DNA of 12,849 nucleotides from CBDULQ01 sp965368115 (GTDB lineage Bacteria > Pseudomonadota > Gammaproteobacteria > SZUA-229), in NCBI GenBank assembly GCA_965368115.1, contig CBDULQ010000093.1, positions 1 through 12,849 of the forward strand. The letters are read 5' to 3'. The position numbers and the translations under genes are program-made. Below are positions 1 through 6,844 of the stretch, piece by piece. Each line of letters starts with the position of its first letter. Position 1 is the stretch's first letter. The notes below the pieces were generated by a model. The model saw nothing but the letters and a program-made list of their open reading frames with translations, searched no databases and was not told the DNA's origin.

Positions 1-77
1 CCAAGTTTTTGTTAGATATTATTAGATAATCGTATGCCTGAACCGCCAGGGTCCAGGTTGAACAGAAGGCAAAGCGC
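1..77. other. Leader region upstream of purA
   Basis: This AT-rich stretch has stop codons in all three forward frames within the first 29 bases (TAG at 13-15, TAG at 23-25, TAA at 27-29). The 3' end of an upstream gene could therefore lie here, but too little of it is left to name. In many gammaproteobacteria hisZ precedes purA; nothing in these bases proves or excludes that. A good Shine-Dalgarno sequence, AGAAGG at 64-69, lies 8 bases before the purA ATG and supports that start. Confidence 0.5.
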
Positions 78-1370
78 ATGGGTAAAAATGTAGTTGTTCT
101 GGGTAGCCAGTGGGGTGATGAAGGCAAGGGTAAAATCGTCGACCTGCTCACTGATCGAGCTGCGGCCGTGGCCCGTTTTCAGGGTGGACACAATGCCGGC
201 CACACCCTGGTCATCGGTGATAAAAAAACCGTTCTGCATCTGATTCCGTCCGGTATTCTGCGTGACAATGTACTGTGCCTGATCGGCAATGGCGTCGTGC
301 TGTCGCCGGCCGCCCTGTTCGAAGAGCTCAACATGCTGGAACAGAACGGCGTGGACGCTACCCGTCGGCTGAAGATCTCCGAAGCCTGCCCGATGATTCT
401 GCCTTATCACGTGGCACTCGATCACGCCCGTGAAGCGGCGCGTGGCAAGAAAGCCATCGGCACCACCGGGCGTGGTATCGGCCCGGCTTACGAAGACAAG
501 GTATCGCGTCGCGGTCTGCGCGTCGGTGACCTGCTTAACGAACAGGATTTTGCCGAGAAGCTGAAGGAAGTGATGGACTATCACAACTACAGTCTGATCA
601 ACTTCTACCAGGCCGATCCGGTGGATTACCAGCAGGTGCTGGATGAAACCCTGGCCCACGGCGAAAAGATCAAGCCGATGATCGAAGACATCCCGGCGTT
701 GCTGTACAAACTGCGCCAGCAGGGCGAGAACATCATGTTCGAAGGCGCCCAGGGTACGCTGCTGGATATCGACCAGGGCACCTACCCCTATGTGACTTCA
801 TCCAATACCACAGCCGGCGGTGCCTGCACCGGCTCCGGCGTTGGTCCCAAGGACCTGGATTACATCCTCGGTATCACCAAGGCCTACACCACCCGTGTCG
901 GTGCCGGTCCTTTCCCCACCGAGTTGTTCGACGAAGTCGGTCAGTACCTGGGTGAAAAAGGTCATGAGTTCGGCGCCACCACCGGTCGTAGTCGCCGTTG
1001 CGGCTGGTTCGACGGTGTGTCGCTGCGTCGTGCCGCACAGGTAAACAGTATCACCGGCATGTGCATCACCAAGCTGGACGTGCTGGACGGTCTGGAAACC
1101 CTGAAAATCTGTACCGGCTATAAATGCGACGGTGTGGAAAAGGATCTGCCGCCGATCGGTGCCGATGCCTATGCCCGTTGCGAACCCATTTACGAAGAAG
1201 TGCCGGGCTGGAAAGAATCCACCGTCGGTCTGAAAAAATATGATGAGCTGCCGGAAAACGCTCGCGCTTATCTGAAACGTCTGGAAGAAGTCGTGGGTAT
1301 TCCGGTGGATATCATTTCCACAGGCCCCGAGCGTGATGAGACCATTATCCTGCGCAATCCATACGAATAA
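78..1370 (+). CDS. purA: Adenylosuccinate synthetase (PurA)
   Basis: This cytoplasmic enzyme makes adenylosuccinate from IMP and aspartate with GTP hydrolysis, the first committed step from IMP to AMP. The 430-residue product has the normal family length. The N-terminal phosphate-binding loop GDEGKGK is at residues 13-19, with D14 as the likely catalytic base. GGHNAGHT follows at 36-43, giving the catalytic histidine H42. The IMP-site signature GTTGRGIGPAYEDK begins at residue 128. The EGAQGTLLDIDQGTYP block is also present, and TKLDVLDG is the guanine-recognition element. The start is supported by AGAAGG eight bases upstream and by the normal N-terminus MGKNVVVLGSQWGDEGKGK. The gene looks intact and housekeeping in character, and it is followed at once by an intrinsic terminator, so it closes its transcription unit. 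Identification is essentially certain. Confidence 0.98.
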   Translation: MGKNVVVLGSQWGDEGKGKIVDLLTDRAAAVARFQGGHNAGHTLVIGDKKTVLHLIPSGILRDNVLCLIGNGVVLSPAALFEELNMLEQNGVDATRRLKISEACPMILPYHVALDHAREAARGKKAIGTTGRGIGPAYEDKVSRRGLRVGDLLNEQDFAEKLKEVMDYHNYSLINFYQADPVDYQQVLDETLAHGEKIKPMIEDIPALLYKLRQQGENIMFEGAQGTLLDIDQGTYPYVTSSNTTAGGACTGSGVGPKDLDYILGITKAYTTRVGAGPFPTELFDEVGQYLGEKGHEFGATTGRSRRCGWFDGVSLRRAAQVNSITGMCITKLDVLDGLETLKICTGYKCDGVEKDLPPIGADAYARCEPIYEEVPGWKESTVGLKKYDELPENARAYLKRLEEVVGIPVDIISTGPERDETIILRNPYE

Positions 1371-1395
1371 GCTCATTTCAGTCAATGTTCACGCC

Positions 1396-1429
1396 AGGCC
1401 GAAGCCCGTCAGGGTTTCGGCCTTTTTTT
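1396..1429 (+). terminator. Rho-independent terminator of purA
   Basis: The stem AGGCCGAAGCCC (1396-1407) pairs with GGGTTTCGGCCT (1412-1423) over 12 base pairs, one of them a G-U wobble. The loop is GTCA, and the run of T at 1423-1429 follows directly. It begins 26 bases after the purA stop codon. This is a textbook intrinsic terminator and isolates purA from the VPLPA-CTERM gene downstream. Confidence 0.95.
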
Positions 1430-1495
1430 GTGTAGACGACCGAGAATACCGGGTACTTGCCCTTATCGGGTGATGTGCGAACACTGCGATCGTTG

Positions 1496-1533
1496 GATAA
1501 TTTGCACTGACTGCAGACACCGACTCGGTGCAG
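1496..1533 (+). promoter_or_regulatory. Possible promoter element and inverted repeat upstream of the VPLPA-CTERM gene
   Basis: Between the purA terminator and the next gene, GATAAT at 1496-1501 matches the -10 consensus in five of six bases, but I find no convincing -35 hexamer at the right distance. Just downstream, CACCG (1518-1522) and CGGTG (1526-1530) form a short perfect inverted repeat around ACT. Alternatively TGCAC (1503-1507) can pair with GTGCA (1528-1532). These could be an operator or a leader hairpin. The evidence is weak, and no known regulator consensus is recognised. Confidence 0.25.
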
Positions 1534-1563
1534 GGAATGCGGTCAATTATTCAAGTTCAATAT

Positions 1564-1567
1564 GGAG
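1564..1567 (+). promoter_or_regulatory. Shine-Dalgarno that selects the ATG at 1574
   Basis: GGAG lies six bases before the ATG at 1574. The earlier in-frame ATG at 1562 overlaps this GGAG and has no site of its own. Starting at 1574 also gives a signal peptide that opens MKKSA, as expected for a secreted protein. Confidence 0.75.
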
Positions 1568-1573
1568 TTGAAA

Positions 1574-1924
1574 ATGAAGAAATCTGCGATTGCACTGGCT
1601 GTTGCACTCTATATCGTCGTTTCGGATATCTCTGCGGCAACCGTAAATCCGGAATCCGGTTTGTTCAATAGCGGCATGGATCAACTGACCCAGGTCGCTG
1701 AACAGAACTTCATGACCCTGGGTCTGACAAGTTTCGATGGTCTGCGCTCGTCCGGAAATGATGCAACAGTGTCGACGGCTGAACTGACTCGTTCGGTTCC
1801 GTTGCCTGCCGCAGCCTGGTTGTTCATGTCGGGTCTTGCCGGATTGCTGGCGATGTTACGGCGCAAACGAAATCACCCCGCAACAACTGGTGCCGCTGAA
1901 CCTTTTAAGCAGCGCCAGGCCTGA
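1574..1924 (+). CDS. Small secreted VPLPA-CTERM sorting-domain protein
   Basis: This 116-residue protein has a Sec signal peptide (MKKSA, hydrophobic core at about 5-16, probable cleavage near residue 21 at ISA-A). The mature part is short and contains no cysteine. At residues 75-84 it reads VPLPAAAWLF, followed by a hydrophobic segment (SGLAGLLAML) and the basic cluster RRKRN at 96-100. This is the VPLPA variant of the PEP-CTERM signal, which exosortases recognise and cleave to move proteins to the surface or extracellular matrix. Such signals normally end at the basic cluster; here 16 more residues follow (HPATT to KQRQA), which is odd. The middle region resembles no domain I know, so the specific role is unknown. 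No exosortase gene lies in the window. The stop codon is one base from that of the convergent gene. Confidence 0.85.
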   Translation: MKKSAIALAVALYIVVSDISAATVNPESGLFNSGMDQLTQVAEQNFMTLGLTSFDGLRSSGNDATVSTAELTRSVPLPAAAWLFMSGLAGLLAMLRRKRNHPATTGAAEPFKQRQA

Positions 1925-1944
1925 GTTAACCCCTGAGTTTATCC
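1920..1944. repeat. Near-tandem 12/13-base repeat across a convergent gene junction
   Basis: CCTGAGTTAACC (1920-1931) is followed directly by CCTGAGTTTATCC (1932-1944); the copies share CCTGAGTT and differ by an inserted T and a substitution. The first copy holds the TGA stop of the plus-strand VPLPA-CTERM gene and the TAA stop of the minus-strand gene. The second copy encodes the last residues of the minus-strand gene (DKLR). A small duplication would explain why both stops lie so close together. Confidence 0.5.
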
Positions 1945-3731
1945 AGCAGCCTGTTTTTTAACTCGTCTTTCTTACGCTCGAGCTTGTTGTCGAGTTTCTG
2001 TTTTTTGAGCTCTTTTTCCTGTTCAATCTTGTTATCCAGGTCGGCCAGTTTCTGATCGAACTCCTGCTGGTAATTATCCAGTTCGGTTTTGATGCTGTCG
2101 ATGCGTTGGCGTGTGGCTTCGACTTTGGCCATGGGTTCGCGCAATTTCTCGTCGATGCGTGCACGTAGTTTCTGTTCGAACTGTTGCTTGCGCTGATTGA
2201 TCTGCACCTTGAATTCACGACCGATCTGGTTGTCGAGATCGGATTTCATATCGATATCGAGATCACGAATCTTGCCGCTGAATACCGCATCAACCCGAAA
2301 CTGATGCACATTGCTGAAGGCATTCGATAGCATTTGTGTCAGGGCGCCTGAAGACCCTGTGCTGCTGGCAAATTTGACCTTATTGAAGCGGGCGTCCGCA
2401 TTGCCGTCCAGGCGACCGGAATGCAGTTTGGCGGTCACCTGCATGCTTATCAGACTCTGTTGCATGGTCAGCGCCAGCTTTTCACTTTTACTCAATTGCA
2501 AATCATTGAGTTGATAATTTTTAATACCGTAGTCGATACGAGTGAAACCCTGCTGCGGATCAACATAATTGAATTCGCCGGAGAGTTTTTCACTGTCTCG
2601 ATGACGCATATTCTGACCTTCCATGCTGAAGCGAGTGGGCTTTTTGCTAATGGTCTGGTCCGATGAAATATCACTGATGCGACCGACAAACTCGCCGCGT
2701 GGTATTTGCGCATCCAGGGAAGCATTACGCACATAAAAGCCCGGCTTTGGATTGAATTCACGGTATTTGATGAATTCACCTTCGGAGCGCTCGACCTTGG
2801 GTTCTGCACGTTCCGATTTAATGTAGGGACGTACCCGTGCATACCAGGTTTGTGCCAGACGCAGATACTCGGCGGTTTTTTCACCGAGAATCAGTTCCGT
2901 GACATTGCCTGCACTCAGGTCGTCGAGTTTATATTTCTGTTTGATACGGGCGATATCCTCGCCCGGTGCTGCTTTGGCCGTTTTGTATTCCTGCTGTAGT
3001 CGTTCGCTGTCCTGGTTGATGGTTCGTCGTGCTTCGCGAATACGCTCGACTTCAGCCTTGATGTCCTTGCGCAATTGTTTGGCGCTTTCGATCGCGGCCA
3101 GTTTCTGTTTAGTGTCGCCGCGAAATTCATTGCGGATATTGTCGTAGCGAGCGCGCAGCGCATCCCAGCGTTTTTTATCGGCGATGTCGTCGCGCATTTT
3201 ACTCCACTGGTTCTGAGTGCTGTCCAGATCCTGTTTCAATTCATCAACCAGACGTTGCGAGTTCAATTGTTCGGCGGCAATGACTTCTTCTGCGCTGGGC
3301 AGGTCGATGTCCGGCATTATTTTGTCCAGCATGCCGGGGCCGGTATCCTGCTCTTCCACGACCGGCTTGCGTAGCGCGCCGGATCGACTGCGTGGTGTGC
3401 CAACACGAATACCGGACAGGGACATATCATCGATGATGACTTTCTTCAGCAACAGGTCACCAAACGAAAGGCCGAAATGGGCTTTGGCTATCTGCACGGA
3501 ATTGATCATCGGCTGATTGGGGTCGGTAACCTGGATATCGTTGACGGTAACGGCAAAGGGTGAATAGCTGACATCGACAGAAGCGACATCCACCTGCGCC
3601 TGGTTGGCTTTAGTCCATGTGCTTTCGATAACCGATTCGATTACCGGGCCGGCGAATAGCAGACTGCCGCCGATCAGGGCGCCGAGAAAAACGACAAAGG
3701 TTATCAGGCCGGGCCAGCGTATAAATTTCAT
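1926..3731 (-). CDS. TIGR03545-like envelope protein with AsmA-like flanks and coiled coils
   Basis: The 601-residue product opens with one membrane anchor (about residues 9-29, after MKFIRWPG), so the bulk is probably periplasmic. Residues 48-110 read like the first repeat of AsmA/DUF748/TamB-type proteins: an amphipathic strand run with SPFAVTVNDIQVTDP, then LSFGDLLLKKVIIDDMSL. Two long charged coiled-coil-like stretches follow, at about 147-255 and 505-600. Between them, residues 330-500 are beta-rich (FYVRNASLDAQIP, GRLDGNADARF, FSGKIRDLDIDMKSDLD), again like the AsmA family. I recognise the whole as the family catalogued as TIGR03545, of unknown function. The ATG at 3731 is preferred over an in-frame TTG just before it because AGGAGA (3742-3737) lies five bases upstream. 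It sits 28 bases after the TIGR03546-like gene and is probably co-transcribed with it. The function is not known; an envelope bridging or lipid-related role is only inference. Confidence 0.85.
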   Translation of the reverse strand: MKFIRWPGLITFVVFLGALIGGSLLFAGPVIESVIESTWTKANQAQVDVASVDVSYSPFAVTVNDIQVTDPNQPMINSVQIAKAHFGLSFGDLLLKKVIIDDMSLSGIRVGTPRSRSGALRKPVVEEQDTGPGMLDKIMPDIDLPSAEEVIAAEQLNSQRLVDELKQDLDSTQNQWSKMRDDIADKKRWDALRARYDNIRNEFRGDTKQKLAAIESAKQLRKDIKAEVERIREARRTINQDSERLQQEYKTAKAAPGEDIARIKQKYKLDDLSAGNVTELILGEKTAEYLRLAQTWYARVRPYIKSERAEPKVERSEGEFIKYREFNPKPGFYVRNASLDAQIPRGEFVGRISDISSDQTISKKPTRFSMEGQNMRHRDSEKLSGEFNYVDPQQGFTRIDYGIKNYQLNDLQLSKSEKLALTMQQSLISMQVTAKLHSGRLDGNADARFNKVKFASSTGSSGALTQMLSNAFSNVHQFRVDAVFSGKIRDLDIDMKSDLDNQIGREFKVQINQRKQQFEQKLRARIDEKLREPMAKVEATRQRIDSIKTELDNYQQEFDQKLADLDNKIEQEKELKKQKLDNKLERKKDELKNRLLDKLRG

Positions 3732-3736
3732 CAATA

Positions 3737-3742
3737 TCTCCT
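3737..3742 (-). promoter_or_regulatory. Shine-Dalgarno for the TIGR03545-like gene
   Basis: On the minus strand AGGAGA lies five bases before the ATG at 3731. It supports starting at that ATG rather than at the adjacent in-frame TTG (3734-3732). Confidence 0.75.
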
Positions 3743-3759
3743 ATACCTGTTAACTGGCT

Positions 3760-4272
3760 CTAACGTTCTTCCATGACGGATACGGCACGTGAAACCCACT
3801 TGTTGGACTTCAGTGTTTTGAACAGACGCGATTTTTCCAGGTAGGTCATGACGTCGGAACGGTAGTGCCGAATCAGCAAATTACTGATCAGAATGAAAGG
3901 TATAAAGGCAATGAGCGAAACAGCCAGGCTGCCCATGACGATGCTGTTGTTGAAATTGCTGATGCGCCACCACGGTTGGTTGTACATATCGGTAAACAGG
4001 GGTTTGAGATCCGCGTTGAGCAGGATGCTTTTGCCCAGGTCATGGAATACGGGATCGAGCAGATAAGCCAGGCCGGAAAAAAACAGCCAGCCAAGCAGGA
4101 ATGCCGCCAGGTTGATACGGAACATCAGCAGCACCAGGATAACCAGAATGTTGTGCAGATTGAAAAGCGGTGTGAGGCCGGCAATCATGGCCAGCGCGAA
4201 TCCCATGCTGATGGCAATCGGCGCGGTCTCCGAACTGAGTATTCGGATCAGTTTTATCAGTTGTGAAAACAT
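3760..4272 (-). CDS. TIGR03546-like integral membrane protein
   Basis: This 170-residue protein has hydrophobic segments at about residues 18-35, 40-52, 54-72 and 110-135, so three to four inner-membrane helices are likely. A short polar N-terminus (MFSQLIKLIRILSSE) and a basic cytoplasmic-type C-terminus flank them. The motif NSIVMGSLAVSLIAFIP in the last helix and the early GFALAMIAGLTPLFNLHN block match what I recall of TIGR03546, a family found next to TIGR03545. The AGLTP element recalls DUF2062 membrane proteins, a possible distant relation. A good ribosome site (AAGGAAG on the minus strand, within 4277-4283) precedes the ATG. The gene lies between arfB (66 bases upstream) and the TIGR03545-like gene (28 bases downstream). 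Its role is unknown; adjacency suggests it works with the TIGR03545-like protein. Confidence 0.85.
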   Translation of the reverse strand: MFSQLIKLIRILSSETAPIAISMGFALAMIAGLTPLFNLHNILVILVLLMFRINLAAFLLGWLFFSGLAYLLDPVFHDLGKSILLNADLKPLFTDMYNQPWWRISNFNNSIVMGSLAVSLIAFIPFILISNLLIRHYRSDVMTYLEKSRLFKTLKSNKWVSRAVSVMEER

Positions 4273-4338
4273 ACGGCTTCCTTCTGTTTTCGATGCTGTG
4301 CTGAGTTTAGCCTGTTTTGTATCATCTGTTGTTTGTAT

Positions 4339-4755
4339 TTAATCGATACGCACTTTTGAACGCAGGTTCTTCTGCTGACTATGACGCGTTTTACTGTCCA
4401 GTCGTCTGCGTTGCGAAGCCCGGGTCGGTTTTGTCGCCTTACGCGGTTTTTCGACGTGTACTGCCTGCCGAATCAGTTGCGCCAGTCTGCGCAGTGCATC
4501 GTCGCGATTTTTGTCCTGGCTGCGATAACGCTGCGCCTTGATGATGATAACGCCATCGTTGCTGATTCGCTGGTCCCGGTAGTGTAAAAGTTTCTGCTTG
4601 TAATCATCGGGCAGGGACGAAGCCCGAATATCGAAACGCAGATGAATCGCGGTAGCCACCTTGTTGACGTTCTGGCCGCCGGCTCCCTGGGCGCGAACGG
4701 CCTGCAGGTCGATGTCTTCGTCTTCGATTCGGGCTCGGTTGTCGATCTGCAACAT
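4339..4755 (-). CDS. arfB: Alternative ribosome-rescue factor ArfB (peptidyl-tRNA hydrolase)
   Basis: ArfB (YaeJ) rescues ribosomes stalled at the end of non-stop mRNAs. Its tail enters the empty mRNA channel and its GGQ loop hydrolyses the peptidyl-tRNA. The 138-residue product aligns with E. coli ArfB (140 residues) from the first residue. RAQGAGGQNVNK includes the catalytic GGQ at residues 26-28, followed by TAIHLRFDIRASSLP. The C-terminal 40 residues are strongly basic (KPTRASQRRRLDSKTRHSQ), matching the ribosome-binding tail. Its small size and lack of a codon-recognition domain separate it from RF1 and RF2. No clear Shine-Dalgarno precedes the ATG, but the N-terminus fits the family length exactly. 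It is the first gene of the minus-strand group that continues into the TIGR03546- and TIGR03545-like genes, possibly with a separate promoter for those. Confidence 0.95.
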   Translation of the reverse strand: MLQIDNRARIEDEDIDLQAVRAQGAGGQNVNKVATAIHLRFDIRASSLPDDYKQKLLHYRDQRISNDGVIIIKAQRYRSQDKNRDDALRRLAQLIRQAVHVEKPRKATKPTRASQRRRLDSKTRHSQQKNLRSKVRID

Positions 4756-4997
4756 GGTTAAACTTTTTTCGTGGGCCTGGTCGGCCTATTGCTTTATTCT
4801 GTTACCCATATTAAATGATTAGCCTGGAGGCGCAAAACCGGTCGGGCATCCAGGGCGACCCGGTGACGGGATTCGTGAACGGTTGCCCATTTAGCGGGTC
4901 AGAATAGCGCTTCGTCATCTATCCGTCAGGCAGACTATTGAGTTTGCCCGGCCAGCTGTCGCATCATGATAACAGGCCCTAGCAGAGGATTGAGGGG
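4756..4997. other. Divergent intergenic region between arfB and the lipoprotein gene
   Basis: This 242-base gap must carry promoters for both divergent genes. The part nearest arfB (about 4785-4820) is AT-rich, with TTGCTT at 4789-4794 and TTAAAT at 4811-4816 spaced by 16 bases, a weak sigma-70-like pair pointing right. CCTGGA and TCCAGG around 4834-4856 form a six-base inverted repeat with a long loop, probably chance. The right end holds two purine-rich runs, AGAGGA at 4984-4989 and GAGGGG at 4992-4997; the first is well spaced as the ribosome site for the ATG at 4998. No tRNA or convincing small-RNA structure is seen. Confidence 0.4.
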
Positions 4998-5609
4998 ATG
5001 AATATAACATCAAGTTTACGCTTTACCCACTGGTTACTGTTACTGGTGCCCGGCTTACTGTTGCTGGCCGCCTGTGAGCCGAATGGCCAGCAGCCGAGTA
5101 TCGATTTGCAGCAACCGACTCATGCGACAGCGCAACAGAAGGTTGAAGCGGTGGTGCGGGTGTTTGTCGATGCGTCCATCAAACGCGACTTTGCCAGTCA
5201 GTATCAGGTGGTATCGAGTGCCGACAAGCAGGTTAAGACACTGGACCAGTATGTCGCTGAGAAGGCGCCGCGCGAGCGCACTCTGGCCGACAGTTTTTAT
5301 CAGCAGATCAGTTACAGTATCGAGGACGTCAAGGTGGGCGACGATCAGGCACTGGTCCGTGTCGCCTATCGCTTTCCGGATGTCGAGCGCATGATCAAGG
5401 AGCGTTTCGGCCTGTCGGTGCTGGGTAAGATTACCGACGAAAAATTCGACAGCATGCGTCAGCAACTGGAAGCCGCGTACCAGAACAAAGTGCCACCGAT
5501 GAAACACTCCACCCGTGATTACCAATTGCGTAAGGAATCATCCGGCTGGCGTATCTATCTGGGCTGGGACAAGGCGACGCAGAACAGCAGCGCCAGCAAC
5601 AGCCGGTAA
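4998..5609 (+). CDS. Putative outer-membrane lipoprotein, possibly NTF2-like
   Basis: The 203-residue product has a lipoprotein signal peptide: a short polar start with R8, a leucine-rich core at 12-23, and the lipobox LAAC at 23-26. C26 would be lipidated after signal peptidase II cleavage. The next residue is glutamate rather than aspartate, which under the usual Lol rule favours the outer membrane. A glutamine-rich linker leads into a domain starting near residue 47 (KVEAVVRVFVDASIKRDF). Its helix-then-sheet pattern recalls small NTF2-like lipoprotein domains (DUF4878 type); this resemblance is uncertain. The C-terminus ends with YQLRKESSGWRIYLGWDK, a common closing strand in such domains. 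It is a lone gene, convergent with glcF six bases away and with no terminator between. The function is unknown. Confidence 0.8.
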   Translation: MNITSSLRFTHWLLLLVPGLLLLAACEPNGQQPSIDLQQPTHATAQQKVEAVVRVFVDASIKRDFASQYQVVSSADKQVKTLDQYVAEKAPRERTLADSFYQQISYSIEDVKVGDDQALVRVAYRFPDVERMIKERFGLSVLGKITDEKFDSMRQQLEAAYQNKVPPMKHSTRDYQLRKESSGWRIYLGWDKATQNSSASNSR

Positions 5610-5615
5610 GTAAAA

Positions 5616-6830
5616 TCAGCCCAGTTGCTCGTCGAGTAGTTCGATCCAGTGCCTGACCGGCACCTGGCTGGCACTGGCCAGATGGAGCTGGCAGCCGATG
5701 TTGGCGGTGGCGATGACATCCGGTTGCGGTTGCTGCAGGGCTTCGAGTTTGTTGTGTAACAGGCGCTGTGACAGCTCCGGCTGCAAAATCGAATAGGTAC
5801 CGGCTGAACCGCAACAGAGGTGGCCATCGGTGACCGGCACCAGTTCGAAACCCGCCGCCTGCAATACCGATTCCACCACGCCGGCCAGTTGTTGCCCGTG
5901 CTGCAGGGTGCAGGGGCTGTGGAAAGCGATCCGCGGTGTATTGGTCGATGTCGGTCTGGGCAGTGTTTCCGCGGCCAGAATTTCCCCTGCATCCTTACAG
6001 CACTCGGCGACCTGCCGGGCTTTGTCTGCATAGACCGGGTCATCGGCGAGCAGATCGCCGTATTCTTTCAACATGGCGCCGCAACCGCTGGCGCTGACGA
6101 CGATGGCTTCCGCACCCTGTTGCAGGTGTGGCCACAGGGCATCGATATTGCGGCGTACGAAATTCAAGCCTTCTTCATGAGCCGACAGGTGATGACTGAC
6201 CGCACCGCAGCAACCGGCCTGGCGGACATCGATCAGCTGAATGCCGAGTTTATTCAGTACCGAGGCGGTGGCGCGGCTGGTTTCCGGAGTCGCCACACTC
6301 TGCACACAGCCCTGGAACGCAATCATGCGCCGCTGATGGGTCTGTTGCGGCCAGGCTTTGCGCGGCTGTCGGGGTGGCAGCTTGCGTTGCATTGCATTCG
6401 ACAGCATGGGTTGCAGCAGATGTCCGAGTTTCAGTAACCATTTCACGCGTGTCGGGTAGGGCAGCAGTTTACGCAGCGCGAATCGCTGCAATCGAACCGG
6501 CAAGCTGCGGCCGACCTGTTGTTCCACCACCTGGCGTCCATAATCCAGCAGCCGGCCGTACTGGACGCCGGACGGGCAGGTGGTTTCGCAGGCGCGGCAG
6601 GTCAGGCAGCGATCCAGGTGAGTCTGGGTTTTTGCACTGACCGGCTGCCCCTCGAGCACCTGTTTGATCAGGTAGATGCGGCCGCGTGGACCGTCCAGTT
6701 CGTCACCCAGCAGTTGATAGGTGGGACAGGTGGCGGTACAGAAGCCGCAATGCACGCAGTTGCGCAGAATGCGTTCCGCTTGCTGGCCCTGGTGGTTTTG
6801 AGTGTACTGGTGGTCGAGTTGCGTCTGCAT
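5616..6830 (-). CDS. glcF: Glycolate oxidase iron-sulfur subunit GlcF
   Basis: GlcF carries electrons from the flavin subunits of glycolate oxidase toward the membrane quinone pool. The 404-residue protein begins with two 4Fe-4S ferredoxin motifs: CVHCGFCTATCP at residues 25-36 and CLTCRACETTCP at 75-86. The C-terminal half holds two cysteine-rich CCG-type domains, seen as GCCGAVSHH and later LCCGSAGTY, each with companion cysteines (SGCGAML, NIGCQLHL). Length and motif order match the GlcF subunit of E. coli-type glycolate oxidase. LutA/LutB-type proteins also have CCG domains, but the preceding glcD and glcE settle the identity. It is the last gene of glcDEF, 14 bases after glcE, with only a weak ribosome site (AGGA about 12 bases upstream). 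It ends six bases from the convergent lipoprotein gene, with no visible terminator. Confidence 0.96.
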   Translation of the reverse strand: MQTQLDHQYTQNHQGQQAERILRNCVHCGFCTATCPTYQLLGDELDGPRGRIYLIKQVLEGQPVSAKTQTHLDRCLTCRACETTCPSGVQYGRLLDYGRQVVEQQVGRSLPVRLQRFALRKLLPYPTRVKWLLKLGHLLQPMLSNAMQRKLPPRQPRKAWPQQTHQRRMIAFQGCVQSVATPETSRATASVLNKLGIQLIDVRQAGCCGAVSHHLSAHEEGLNFVRRNIDALWPHLQQGAEAIVVSASGCGAMLKEYGDLLADDPVYADKARQVAECCKDAGEILAAETLPRPTSTNTPRIAFHSPCTLQHGQQLAGVVESVLQAAGFELVPVTDGHLCCGSAGTYSILQPELSQRLLHNKLEALQQPQPDVIATANIGCQLHLASASQVPVRHWIELLDEQLG

Positions 6831-6844
6831 GGCGCGAAGAAATC

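Noticed and set aside
12..1385. Two long minus-strand open frames (12-659 and 798-1385) opposite purA
   Set aside because: PurA motifs run through the whole region, so these are shadows of codon bias.
4834..4856. Inverted repeat CCTGGA/TCCAGG upstream of the lipoprotein gene as a terminator or riboswitch
   Set aside because: Only six pairs with a long loop and no T-run or recognised aptamer pattern; probably chance.
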